Source of the DNA: Brevibacterium rongguiense | GTDB lineage: Bacteria; Actinomycetota; Actinomycetes; Actinomycetales; Brevibacteriaceae | Length of the DNA stretch: 55,271 nt | Direction: 5' to 3' | NCBI RefSeq assembly: GCF_009857845.1 | Contig: NZ_WWEQ01000014.1 | Coordinates: forward strand, 1 to 55,271 | Shown here: piece by piece, positions 7,965 through 16,194 of the stretch | How the letters are laid out: each line of letters starts with the position of its first letter | How positions within the stretch are numbered: the first letter of the stretch is position 1 | Program-made: the position numbers and the translations under genes | The notes under the pieces: generated by a model | The model's input: only the letters and a program-made list of their open reading frames with translations | Databases searched by the model: none | What the model was told of the DNA's origin: nothing

Positions 7965-8819
7965 GTGAGTGAAACCGCCCCCGGTATGTCAATGCCCGCC
8001 GCCGCCTCGGCGACACCGGCCCCCGCCTCGGCAGCGGAGCCCGTGATCCGCCTGGACCGGGTGACGCTGCGGCGCGGGCAGACGCAGATCCTGCACGGGG
8101 TCGACCTCACGGTGCACGCGGGGCAGCGGTGGGCACTGCTGGGTCCCAACGGCGCCGGCAAGACCACAATGCTGGGGTTCTGCGGGGCGCAGACCCACCC
8201 CACGAGCGGGACCGTGGACGTGCTGGGCCACCGGATCGGGCGAGTGGACATGCAGGCGCTGCGGCGCGAGATCGGCCACGTCAATCCGCGCCACCCGCTG
8301 CGCTCGCCGCTGACCGTCACGCAGGTGGTGCTCACCGGATTGACGGGCACGATCGAGATGCCCATGCGCTGGGAGCCCACGGCGCAGGACACGCAACGGG
8401 CCCGCGCAGCCCTTGAGCGGATCGGCCTGTCCGAGCGCCGGGACGCGCCCTGGACCACCCTGTCCCAGGGTGAGCGCGGGCGCGCCCTCATCGCCCGCGC
8501 CCTCGTCATCGAGCCGGCGCTGCTGCTCCTCGACGAGCCCACCACCGGTCTGGACGTCGCGGCGCGCGAGCAGTTCCTCGAGACGATCAATGGGCTGGAC
8601 CCCGGTCCCGCGCTCACCACGGTCCTCGTCACGCACCACCTCGAGGAGCTGCCGGAGACCACGACGCATGCCATGGTCATCGCCCACGGTCGCGCGGTCG
8701 CGGCGGGGCCGGTGGACGAGGTCCTGACCACGGAGACGATCAGCGCGGCCTTCGAGCATCCCATCGAGGTCTCGAAGGCCCACGGCCGGTGGGCCGCGCG
8801 CGCCCGGCGGGGCCGCTGA
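7965..8819 (+). CDS. ABC transporter ATP-binding protein without a local permease
   Basis: A 284-residue ABC ATPase. The Walker A motif GPNGAGKTT is at residues 60-68, the signature is LSQGERGRALIARAL, the Walker B is LLLLDEPTTGLD and the switch histidine is in LVTHHLEELP. It resembles the stand-alone ModF/YlmA-like group. No membrane subunit lies nearby, so it may serve a permease elsewhere or have a non-transport role. The first 27 residues are a Pro/Ala/Ser-rich extension, and a later in-frame start cannot be excluded. It follows the hydrolase gene by 45 bases and closes the operon. Confidence 0.87.
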   Translation: MSETAPGMSMPAAASATPAPASAAEPVIRLDRVTLRRGQTQILHGVDLTVHAGQRWALLGPNGAGKTTMLGFCGAQTHPTSGTVDVLGHRIGRVDMQALRREIGHVNPRHPLRSPLTVTQVVLTGLTGTIEMPMRWEPTAQDTQRARAALERIGLSERRDAPWTTLSQGERGRALIARALVIEPALLLLDEPTTGLDVAAREQFLETINGLDPGPALTTVLVTHHLEELPETTTHAMVIAHGRAVAAGPVDEVLTTETISAAFEHPIEVSKAHGRWAARARRGR

Positions 8820-8852
8820 GCGCATACGTGGGCAGGCGCCGGGCGCGCGGTG

Positions 8853-9278
8853 CTATCCCGTCAGCGAGTTGAAGAGCAGACTCGTGCGGGTGTCGACCAC
8901 CCCCGGGACGGCGCGGATGCGCTCGAGGACCGTGTCGAACTCGGAGAGGCTGATCGCGCGCAGATGCACGACCAGGTCCCATTCGCCGATCGTCGAATGG
9001 AGCTGCTCGACCTCCGGGTAGCCGCGGATGGCCCGCACGGCGTCGCGGCCGCGGTTCGGGGCGATCGAGACCATGGCGACGCCGCGGATCGCATCGCGGT
9101 CCACATCATTGGCGAGGCGGATGGTGAAGGCCTCGATGACCCCCTCGGCCACCAGCTTCTCGATGCGGCCCGTCACGGTCGAGCGATTCACCCCGACCTG
9201 CCGCGCGAGTTCGGCGATGGGGGTTCGGCTGTCCGCGCGCAGCAGCGAGATTACCCGGCGGTCCACGTCGTCCAACAT
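8853..9278 (-). CDS. Lrp/AsnC-family transcriptional regulator
   Basis: A 141-residue regulator beginning MLDDVDRRVISLLRADSRTP, the usual Lrp/AsnC opening. The helix-turn-helix (IAELARQVGVNRSTVTGRIE) is followed by a RAM/AsnC ligand domain (VRAIRGYPEVEQLHSTIGEWDL). These proteins sense amino acids or related compounds as octamers. It is divergent from the arginase-family gene, so amino-acid-linked control of that gene is a reasonable inference. The ATG at 9278 sits 7 bases from a minus-strand -10 TAGGCT, so the message is probably leaderless. Confidence 0.92.
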   Translation of the reverse strand: MLDDVDRRVISLLRADSRTPIAELARQVGVNRSTVTGRIEKLVAEGVIEAFTIRLANDVDRDAIRGVAMVSIAPNRGRDAVRAIRGYPEVEQLHSTIGEWDLVVHLRAISLSEFDTVLERIRAVPGVVDTRTSLLFNSLTG

Positions 9279-9285
9279 GGCACAT

Positions 9286-9374
9286 AGCCTATTCCAGGAC
9301 CGCAGAATGCCTGTTTCCTAGGCGGAATATGGTCCATTCGGCGATTGAACGACCACATTGCCGAGTCATAGCGT
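9286..9374. promoter_or_regulatory. Divergent promoter region of the AsnC regulator and arginase-family gene
   Basis: The minus-strand -10 TAGGCT is at 9286-9291 for the regulator. A plus-strand -10-like TAGCGT at 9369-9374 predicts a roughly 35-base leader for the arginase-family gene. Between them an exact dyad ATGGTCCAT at 9329-9337 and AT-richer flanks stand out from the GC-rich background and are a candidate operator. Confidence 0.5.
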
Positions 9375-9415
9375 GGCGGGTGTCAGCGAACGCCTCCCGG
9401 AAGAAGAGACCGCAC

Positions 9416-10237
9416 ATGCCCACTCCGCCCGCTCCCGGCCTCACCCACTTCGCCGCTCGCGCAGGCGACCACAACGACCGTGCGATGGCGGCCTCACCCC
9501 GCCTGGCGCAGGCCCTCGCCGGGCTCCTCGGCCAGCCCCCGACGGTCATCGGCGCCCCGGAGCCGGCCCTCGCCGCGGACTGGGACGTCGAGCTCACCGC
9601 CGCGCGCCCCGCGCTCCAGGCGATGCGCGCGCACTACGACGACGTGCTCGGCCGCGGCCTCACGCCCGTCACGGCGCTGAGCCGGTGCGCGGTCGCGCTC
9701 GCCACTCTCCCGGCCGTCGCGCAGCACCGCCCGGATGCCGTGGTGATCTGGTTCGATGCCCACGCGGACCTCAACACACCGGCCACGACCCCCACGGGCT
9801 ACCTGGGCGGGCTGGCGCTGTCCGGCTCGCTCGGCTGGTGGGACTCCGGGCTCGGGGCCGGCCTTGCCCCCGATCGCACCGTCCTTGCGGGCGTCCGCGA
9901 CATCGACCCGCCGGAGGCCGAGCTCATGCGCTCCCACGCCGTGGCGCTCGTGGCACCCGGACCGGACTTCGCACGGCGGCTGGGAGAGGCCGTCGCCGGT
10001 CGGCCGGTGTACATCCACATCGACTGCGATGTGCTCGATCCCGACACGGTGCCCACGGACTACCGGGTGCCGAACGGCCTGAGCCTCGGCGACCTCCGTG
10101 CCGCGGCGGCCGTGCTCACCGGCAGTGAGATCGTCGGACTCGAGATCGGCGAGCTGGAGACCCAGACGCAGGCGGAGGACCTCGACCCCCTCCTCCAGGC
10201 CCTCGCGCCCGTCCTCACGGCAGTCGTGCAGAGCTGA
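9416..10237 (+). CDS. Arginase/agmatinase/ureohydrolase-family protein lacking the first metal-ligand motif
   Basis: A 273-residue ureohydrolase-fold protein. Two Mn-binding motifs are intact: WFDAHADLN (Asp114, His116, Asp118) and HIDCDVLDPD (Asp203, Asp205). The GG-D-H/C motif that normally opens the site is LSRC at residues 88-91, so the usual first ligand is absent. The conserved late glutamate region reads GLEIGELET. It could be a divergent arginase, a formiminoglutamase-like enzyme, or a one-metal or non-urea-forming member. It is probably regulated by the adjacent AsnC-type protein. Confidence 0.85.
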   Translation: MPTPPAPGLTHFAARAGDHNDRAMAASPRLAQALAGLLGQPPTVIGAPEPALAADWDVELTAARPALQAMRAHYDDVLGRGLTPVTALSRCAVALATLPAVAQHRPDAVVIWFDAHADLNTPATTPTGYLGGLALSGSLGWWDSGLGAGLAPDRTVLAGVRDIDPPEAELMRSHAVALVAPGPDFARRLGEAVAGRPVYIHIDCDVLDPDTVPTDYRVPNGLSLGDLRAAAAVLTGSEIVGLEIGELETQTQAEDLDPLLQALAPVLTAVVQS

Positions 10238-10343
10238 GGTCCGCGCGCCGAGCTGCGATCACTCCGGCATCTGCGCGACCGGGGCCCCAGGGACCGCCTG
10301 CCCTCAGCCCCCCGGTCCGCCGGCCCTGCGGCCCCGGCCCTGC

Positions 10344-13031
10344 TCACGCGCGGTCCGAGCCCGAGGCGCCCTCGTCGTCTGCCAGCTGCTGGGCCAGGTA
10401 GCGCCCCGTCACGCTGTCGGGGTCCGCGGCGACCTGGCGCGGCGTCCCGGTGGCGATGATGCGCCCGCCCTCGGTGCCGCCGCCGGGGCCCATGTCGACG
10501 ATGTGGTCCGCGTTGGCGATCATGTCGAGGTCGTGCTCGATGACGAGGACGGTGCCGCCCTGGTCGAGCAGCCGCTGGAGCACTCCGATGAGCGTGCGCA
10601 CGTCCAGCGGGTGCAGGCCCACGGTGGGCTCGTCGAAGACGAAGAGCGTCCCCCGCTGCCCGCGCTGGAGCTCGGAGACGAGCTTGAGGCGCTGGGCCTC
10701 GCCCCCGGAGAGCTCGGGTGTCGCCTCGGTGAGGGTGAGGTAGCCCAGGCCCACATCGCGCAGCCCCTCCAGGCGCGTGCGGACCGGCGCGAGGTCGCCC
10801 ACCCGGTCCAGCAACTCGGCGGCGGTGAGCGCGAGCAGCTCCGGCAGCGCCAGCGCGGGCCCGCCATCCGCGCTGGGGCGGCGGTAGTCGAGCGCCTGCG
10901 GGGCGTAGCGGCCGCCCTCGCATTCGGGGCAGGCGATGTCCACGTCCGGCAGGAACTGCACGTCCAGGGTGACCTGGCCCGTCCCCTCGCAGCGCGGGCA
11001 GCGCAGCGCACCCGTGTTGTAGGAGAACGACCCGGCGTCCAGGCCAGCCTGCTGCGCCGCGGGCAGGCGGGCGTATGCACGGCGCAGCTCGTCCATGATC
11101 CCCGTGTAGGTGGCGACGGTGGAGCGCACGTTGATGCCGATGGGCGCCGCGTCGACGACGTTGACGCGGGTGATGCCGCCCGGCTCCACCGCCCTCACGT
11201 GCGCGGGCACGGTGGGACCGGAATCGCCGCCGGCCGCGGAGCCGCCTGTGGACCCGCCCCCGCCGCCCCCGCTGCCGCCACTGGTGGCTCCCCCGGTGCT
11301 GGCCTCCGTGCGGGCGCGCAGGGCGGGGATGAGGCTGTCGAGCACGAGCGTCGTCTTGCCCGAGCCGGAGACGCCCGTGACCGCCGTCATCCGGCCGACG
11401 GGGAAGGCGGCCTCGAGTTCGTGCACCGTGTGGATGGGGGCGGTGTTCAGCCGGATGGTGCCGTGGTCGAACGTCTTCGCCGCGGGGGCGGGCGTGCGCG
11501 CGCTCACCCGCTCGCTGCCGGTGAGGAACCCGCCGATGAGCGAGGCGGGATCGGCGCCCAGCTGCGCCACGGTGCCGGTGGCCACGACCCGGCCGCCGGC
11601 AGCGCCCGAGCCCGGGCCGATCTCGATGAGGTGGTCGGCCTGCCGCAGCACGAGCGGCTCATGGTCGACGAGGACCACCGAGTTGCCGTCGGCCAGCAGG
11701 TCCTCGACGACGCCCAGCAGCCCGGTGACGTTGGACGGGTGCAGCCCGATCGACGGCTCGTCGAGGACGTAGAGCACCCCGGTGGTCTCGTTGCGCACCG
11801 CGCGGGCCAGCTGCACGCGCTGCCGCTCGCCGGTCGACAGGGTCGCCGAGGCCCGGTCGAGGCCGAGGTAGCCCAGGCCCAGCTCCACGAGCCGACGGGC
11901 CATGCCGCGCAGCGCGTCGCTGAGGCTGCGGGCCATGGGCAGCATGTCCTCCGGCAGCGTGGCGGGCACGGTGTCCGTCCAGGCGAGCAGCTGATCGAGG
12001 GTCTTCGCGGTGACCGCCGCGAGGTTCTCATCCCCGATCTCCGGGCCGCGGGCGCGCTCGCTCAGGCGGCTGCCGCCGCAGGCGGGGCACGGTGAGACGG
12101 TGAGGAAGCGGCTCACGCGCCGCAGCCGCTTCTCATCCCCGGCGCGCTTGAGCTCCTCGAGCACGGTCAGCCGGGCGTTGCGGAAGGTGAAGTTGAGGTC
12201 GTGGACCCCGTTCTTCGTGGTGACGGTGATGTGCTTCTTCTCCTCGGGCCCGTCGAGCACGATCTGCCGCTCCGCGTCGCTCAGCTCGTCCCACGGCACG
12301 TCCGTGCGGACGCCGAATTCCCGGGCGATCTGCGGCTGGACGCGGAAGCCGAACATCTGCCAGGGGATGACCGCGCCCTCGTCGAGGCTCAGGTGCGGAT
12401 CGCGGATGAGCGAGGCGTCGTCGACCGTGCGCACCACCCCGGTGCCCTCGCACTCGGGGCAGGCCCCCTCGGAGTTGAAGGCGAGCTCCTCCGCGCCGGG
12501 CGGGTGGACCTGGGCCCCGCAGATCGGGCAGGAGAACGGCACTTCCTCGGCCACCCGCAGGGTGGGCTCCTGCCGGTGGCCGTGGGGGCACAGGTGGCCG
12601 GCCAGGCGGGAGAACATGAGCCGCAGGACGTTGAGCAGCTCCGTGGACGTGCCGAACGTGGAGCGGACACCGGGCACGCCGGGCCGCTGGCGCAGGGCCA
12701 GCGCGGCCGGCACGTGGCTTACGCGGTTCACGTCCGCGCGGGCGGCCTGGCCCATCCGGCGGCGCGTGTAGGTGGACAGCGCCTCGATGTAGCGCCGGGA
12801 GCCCTCCGCATAGAGCACGCCCATGGCCAGGGAGGACTTCCCGGACCCGGACACCCCGGCGATCCCCACGAGCTTGCCCAGCGGCACGTCGACGTCGATG
12901 TCGCGCAGGTTGTGCACGCGTGCCCCGCGCACCTCGATGATGCCGGTGAAGGCCCGTTCGGCCCGCTGTGCCGCCGAGGTGCGGGCCGGCTTACCGCGTT
13001 CGTCCGGTTCCGGGTTCGCTGCGTCCGCCAT
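10344..13031 (-). CDS. UvrA-like ABC ATPase, class II (UvrA2), lacking the UvrB-binding domain
   Basis: An 895-residue duplicated ABC ATPase with UvrA zinc modules. The first Walker A GVSGSGKSS is at residues 59-67 and the second is GVSGSGKTT; the signatures are STGERQRVQLAR and LSGGEAQRLKLVS. Cys-pair modules occur at CPIC, CPECEGTG, CPACGG and CPRCEGTG. Between the CPHGHRQEP segment and the FNSEGACPECEG segment only about 40 residues remain, where canonical UvrA has the roughly 120-residue UvrB-binding domain. That is the hallmark of class II UvrA, linked in some species to DNA-damage or drug tolerance. A Gly/Ser-rich linker follows the second Walker A. Confidence 0.92.
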   Translation of the reverse strand: MADAANPEPDERGKPARTSAAQRAERAFTGIIEVRGARVHNLRDIDVDVPLGKLVGIAGVSGSGKSSLAMGVLYAEGSRRYIEALSTYTRRRMGQAARADVNRVSHVPAALALRQRPGVPGVRSTFGTSTELLNVLRLMFSRLAGHLCPHGHRQEPTLRVAEEVPFSCPICGAQVHPPGAEELAFNSEGACPECEGTGVVRTVDDASLIRDPHLSLDEGAVIPWQMFGFRVQPQIAREFGVRTDVPWDELSDAERQIVLDGPEEKKHITVTTKNGVHDLNFTFRNARLTVLEELKRAGDEKRLRRVSRFLTVSPCPACGGSRLSERARGPEIGDENLAAVTAKTLDQLLAWTDTVPATLPEDMLPMARSLSDALRGMARRLVELGLGYLGLDRASATLSTGERQRVQLARAVRNETTGVLYVLDEPSIGLHPSNVTGLLGVVEDLLADGNSVVLVDHEPLVLRQADHLIEIGPGSGAAGGRVVATGTVAQLGADPASLIGGFLTGSERVSARTPAPAAKTFDHGTIRLNTAPIHTVHELEAAFPVGRMTAVTGVSGSGKTTLVLDSLIPALRARTEASTGGATSGGSGGGGGGSTGGSAAGGDSGPTVPAHVRAVEPGGITRVNVVDAAPIGINVRSTVATYTGIMDELRRAYARLPAAQQAGLDAGSFSYNTGALRCPRCEGTGQVTLDVQFLPDVDIACPECEGGRYAPQALDYRRPSADGGPALALPELLALTAAELLDRVGDLAPVRTRLEGLRDVGLGYLTLTEATPELSGGEAQRLKLVSELQRGQRGTLFVFDEPTVGLHPLDVRTLIGVLQRLLDQGGTVLVIEHDLDMIANADHIVDMGPGGGTEGGRIIATGTPRQVAADPDSVTGRYLAQQLADDEGASGSDRA

Positions 13032-13131
13032 GACCCGATTCTTCCACCACCGGCGTGGGCCCGCGACGGCCGTGTGGGGTCGCGGGGGGCCTTGCGGCGG
13101 CACCGCCGGGAGCGTGCTCAGCCTGCCGTGC

Positions 13132-14643
13132 TCACCCCATGAAGCCGGTGAGCGCCATCCAGGGGATCGCAACGGCGAAGAACACGATGAGCATGATGAT
13201 GCCCGCGATCGCGCCCACGCGGAACCACTCGCCGGCCTTGACGTAGCCGGAGCCGAACACCACGCCGGCGGGGCCGGAGGCGTAGTGGGTGAGGCCGCCG
13301 AACAGGTTCGAGGCGAAGCCCAGGCTCAGCGCAGCGAACAGCGCTGGGGCGCCCGCGGTGATCGCCGCCCCCAGGAACACCGCGTACATCGCGACGATCT
13401 GGGCGGTGTTCGAGGCGAAGAAGTAGTGGGCGAAGAAGTAGACGAGCACGAGGATCGCAAACGCCGGCACCCAGCTCAGACCGCCCACCGCGTGCGCCAC
13501 CGAGTCGCCGATCCAGCCGATGACGCCCAGGGCGTTGAGCTGGTCGGCCATGCCCACGAGCACGGCGAAGAAGATGAGGGTGGACCACGCCGAGGCGTTC
13601 TTCGCCAGGTCCTTCCAGGTCAGCACCCGGGTGACGAGCAGGATCGCGATGCCGGCGAAGGCGGCCGCCGTCGCGTTGACGTGCAGCTGGGTGCCCAGGC
13701 ACCACAGGACGAGCAGGAGGACGAACGTGCCCGCCATCGTCCACTCGCCGGAACTCAGCCGGCCCATGCGCGCAAGCTCGGCCCGCGCCTCGGCGGGAGC
13801 GCCCGGCGTGCTCTTCTCCGTGGGCGGGTAGATCTTCGACATCACCCACGGCATGAGCAGCAGGGTGACGAGCCCGGGCACCAGCGCGGCGAGCGCCCAG
13901 CCGCCCCAGGTGATCTCGACTCCCTGCTGGGCCGCCGCGGCCTGCGCGATGGGGTTGCCCGCCATGGCCGTGAGGAACATGGCCGCCGTGACGGCGTTGA
14001 CCTGCACCTCGGTCATGCCCAAATACGAGCCCAGCTTGCGGCGCGAGGCATCGGTGTCCGGGGTGGAGCCGTGGACCTCGGCCAGCGAGCGGATGATCGG
14101 GTAGATGACGCCGCCGGCGCGGGCGGTGTTCGACGGCGTGGCCGGGGCCAGGATGAGGTCCGTGATCGTGAGCCCGTAGGACAGGCCCAGGCTGGACTTG
14201 CCCAGCCAGGAGACGAACACGAGCGCGATGCGCCGGCCCAGTCCGGTGATGAGGAAGCCGTCGGCGATGAAGAACGCCGCGACGATGAGCCACACCGCGG
14301 AGTTGCCGAAGCCGGACAGCGCCTCGTCCTTGGCGTTCATGGCCCCCGTGAGCATGGCGGCCGCCAGTCCGATGAGGCCGACGGACGCGGTGGGCAGCGG
14401 CTGGAGGATGAGGCCCAGGATCGTGGCGACGAAGATCGCGAGCATGTGCATGCCGCGCTCGTCGACTCCCGCGGGCGGCGGGATGAAGTAGATGGCCAGC
14501 GCAGCGGCGGCCATGATCGCGAACTTGACGATGAGCCCGCGCGTCTGCCGGCGGGCGGCCGCCCGCTCGTCCGGCTGGGCGGGGCCCTGCGCCGCGGGCT
14601 GCGAGCCCGGCTGCGCGGTGGGCTGTGAGGTGGGATCGGCCAC
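13132..14643 (-). CDS. DASS-family (SLC13) anion:sodium symporter, di/tricarboxylate type
   Basis: A 503-residue membrane protein with about twelve hydrophobic segments after a 35-residue Gln/Pro/Ala-rich cytosolic N-terminus. The two Ser-Asn-Thr substrate/sodium hairpin motifs are visible as PSNTARAGG near the middle and FASNTAQ in the C-terminal half. The length and the GLTHYASGPAGV region resemble the 2-oxoglutarate/malate translocator and CitT branch. It is expected to import di- or tricarboxylates or sulfate. A palindromic site and -10 lie upstream. It lies 100 bases from uvrA2 but is probably a separate unit. Confidence 0.9.
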   Translation of the reverse strand: MADPTSQPTAQPGSQPAAQGPAQPDERAAARRQTRGLIVKFAIMAAAALAIYFIPPPAGVDERGMHMLAIFVATILGLILQPLPTASVGLIGLAAAMLTGAMNAKDEALSGFGNSAVWLIVAAFFIADGFLITGLGRRIALVFVSWLGKSSLGLSYGLTITDLILAPATPSNTARAGGVIYPIIRSLAEVHGSTPDTDASRRKLGSYLGMTEVQVNAVTAAMFLTAMAGNPIAQAAAAQQGVEITWGGWALAALVPGLVTLLLMPWVMSKIYPPTEKSTPGAPAEARAELARMGRLSSGEWTMAGTFVLLLVLWCLGTQLHVNATAAAFAGIAILLVTRVLTWKDLAKNASAWSTLIFFAVLVGMADQLNALGVIGWIGDSVAHAVGGLSWVPAFAILVLVYFFAHYFFASNTAQIVAMYAVFLGAAITAGAPALFAALSLGFASNLFGGLTHYASGPAGVVFGSGYVKAGEWFRVGAIAGIIMLIVFFAVAIPWMALTGFMG

Positions 14644-14793
14644 GGCCGTGTCCTCCGAGTCTGCTGTCTCAGTCCGCCGGGCGAATGGGGGCGCCGCACC
14701 GCGGCTGCGAAGGTGCGGCCGGGCGGGGCGGCGGCGCCGTCGAGGGGCGCCGTGGCCAGCGCGCGCGGCGGGGGCTGCGCACTGCCGCGCTGA

Positions 14794-14857
14794 ACTCTAG
14801 GCGCGCGATCTCCCGCGCGATACCCCCGCACGGGTGACGTGAGACGCAGCGTCTTAC
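14794..14857 (-). promoter_or_regulatory. Promoter and palindromic operator upstream of the DASS transporter
   Basis: A minus-strand -10 TAGAGT lies at 14794-14799, predicting a leader of about 145 bases before the ATG at 14643. About 40 bases upstream is a near-perfect dyad at 14839-14857, with arms AGACGC and GCGTCT around a central A and one mismatched pair further out. Its position suits an activator or repressor of the transporter. The leader is very GC-rich and may fold, but no known riboswitch was recognised. The rest of 14644-15000 holds no gene. Confidence 0.5.
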
Positions 14858-15000
14858 CGGCACCGGAGCGGTGCCGGACCGCAGTCGGGGTGCTGCGGGC
14901 CGGCGGTCCGGATCGTGCGGCCCGGGGCCGGGGTGCAGCCGGCAGCGAGGGCTGAGTGCTGTCGGCGCACGGCCCGGGGACGGCGGGCGCCTGCGCGGTC

Positions 15001-15522
15001 TCAGGCCTCACCGGTGTCGCCGCGGTTGGCCGCCCGCAGCTCGCAGGCGATGTCGAGGTGGCCCGCGTGGCGCGCGTACTCCTGGAGGACGTGGAGCATG
15101 ATCCAGTGCAGCTGCGCCACGCTGTCCGCATCCGCGAAGCGGCCGCCGGGGGCCGCCCACTCGTCGAGCGCGTGGGCCCGCACGATCGCGCGGGAGTCGG
15201 CCCCGGCCGCGTGCAGCGCTGCCAGGAGGTCGTCGATGTCCTGATCCGGATTGACCATGGGGCCTGCGCGCACGCCGCCCTCGCGGTCGCCGAACGGATC
15301 GTCGATCTGCTCGGCGAGGAACGCCCAGCGGAACCAGCGCCGCTCCATGTGCGCAAGGTGGTTGACGAGGCCCGCGGGGGTCCACCCCGAGGGCAGCTGG
15401 GAGGCGTAGAGCTCGGAGGGCTGCAGCCCGCGCACCTTCTCCTCGACCGTCCGGCGGTAGAACTCGAAGTAGTCGAGGAGGAGTTCGCGCACGTCCTGGC
15501 TGTTTCCCGGTTCCGCGGTCAT
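15001..15522 (-). CDS. DinB-like/DUF664 protein
   Basis: A 173-residue four-helix-bundle protein. The metal-type histidines appear in NHLAHMERRWF near residues 54-64 and in YARHAGHLDIACEL near the end. The opening LLLDYFEFYRRTVEEKVRGL and LPSGWTPAGLVNHL are typical of actinobacterial DUF664, related to mycothiol-dependent maleylpyruvate isomerase and DinB. These are often thiol-cofactor-dependent transferases or detoxification proteins; the exact reaction here is unknown. The ATG at 15522 has no TAnnnT element close upstream. Confidence 0.88.
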   Translation of the reverse strand: MTAEPGNSQDVRELLLDYFEFYRRTVEEKVRGLQPSELYASQLPSGWTPAGLVNHLAHMERRWFRWAFLAEQIDDPFGDREGGVRAGPMVNPDQDIDDLLAALHAAGADSRAIVRAHALDEWAAPGGRFADADSVAQLHWIMLHVLQEYARHAGHLDIACELRAANRGDTGEA

Positions 15523-15549
15523 GGGGCCAGCCTCTCACGCGCGGACCCC

Positions 15550-15665
15550 GCATCCGGGTCTCGTGGGCCCGGGACTTGTGGGCCCCGGGTCCGCTTGGCC
15601 CGGGCGTGCCCGGGGTTGTGCACCCGGGTCTGCCCGGGTCCGGCGCGGGCCCGCGCCGGGGTCCC
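15550..15665. repeat. Cluster of CCCGGG/GGGCCC palindromic words
   Basis: The spacer between the DinB-like gene and the DoxX-like gene holds repeated words such as GGGCCCGGG and GGGCCCCGGG with G/T-rich joints, able to form several alternative stems. It could act as a terminator or simply be expanded low-complexity DNA. Confidence 0.35.
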
Positions 15666-15690
15666 GGCCACGCGGCACAGGCCGGGCGGT

Positions 15691-15696
15691 TAGGGT
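15691..15696 (+). promoter_or_regulatory. -10-like TAGGGT for the DoxX-like gene
   Basis: TAGGGT lies about 84 bases before the ATG at 15780 and would give a leader of roughly 75 bases. No clear -35 is visible. Confidence 0.35.
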
Positions 15697-15779
15697 GCGG
15701 GGTGCGGCGGACCCATCCGGGCAGCCGCCGCGGGCGGCCGCTGCCGCGCACACCCCACTCCACCCGAAGGGCACCCTCC

Positions 15780-16187
15780 ATGGCATTCTCTCCGTCCACG
15801 GCGATCCTGCGCGCCATCCCCGGCGCCTCCATCCTCAATTCCGGGGTGGAGAAGTTCGCGCTCGAAGACGGCAGCGCGGCGTTCCTCCAGCAGATGGCCG
15901 CGAAGGGCTTCCCTGCGCTCGCGAAGCTCGAGCCCGCGCAGTTCGGCAAGCTGCTCGCCGCCGCCGAGGTGGCCGTCGGCGCAGCGCTGCTGGCCCCCTT
16001 CGTGCCCACGAAGCTCGCCGGGCTCGGGCTGGCGGCGTTCTCCGGCGGCATGCTCACGATGTACTTCCGCACCGAGGAATTCACGAAGGACGACGGCCTG
16101 CGCCCGGCCGGGGACGGCGTGGCCGTCTCGCACAATGTGTGGCTGGCCGCGATCGCGCTCGCCCTGCTCCTCAAGCGGGGGAAGTAG
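15780..16187 (+). CDS. DoxX-like small membrane protein
   Basis: A 135-residue protein with about three hydrophobic segments. The opening RAIPGASILNSGVEKFAL matches the 'hAxGxxFLxSGxxK' pattern of DoxX/DoxD-type proteins, and LLAAAEVAVGAALLAP begins the next segment. The family is tied to redox and respiratory-chain functions in several bacteria, but the role here is unknown. The start is the first ATG after the non-coding GC-rich spacer. The methyltransferase follows 7 bases after its stop, so the two are probably one transcript. Confidence 0.72.
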   Translation: MAFSPSTAILRAIPGASILNSGVEKFALEDGSAAFLQQMAAKGFPALAKLEPAQFGKLLAAAEVAVGAALLAPFVPTKLAGLGLAAFSGGMLTMYFRTEEFTKDDGLRPAGDGVAVSHNVWLAAIALALLLKRGK

Positions 16188-16194
16188 GCGGCAG

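Noticed and set aside
7965-8819. Assigning the ABC ATPase to a molybdate or iron importer
   Set aside because: No permease or binding protein lies nearby, so substrate assignment would be a guess.
10098-12095. Long plus-strand open frame antisense to uvrA2 (665 codons)
   Set aside because: It has no recognisable domain and is Arg/Ala/Gly-rich as expected of shadow frames in GC-rich DNA; the minus-strand UvrA motifs are unmistakable.
14644-15000. Riboswitch in the long leader of the DASS transporter
   Set aside because: No known aptamer core was recognised; only GC-rich stems and one operator-like dyad are visible.
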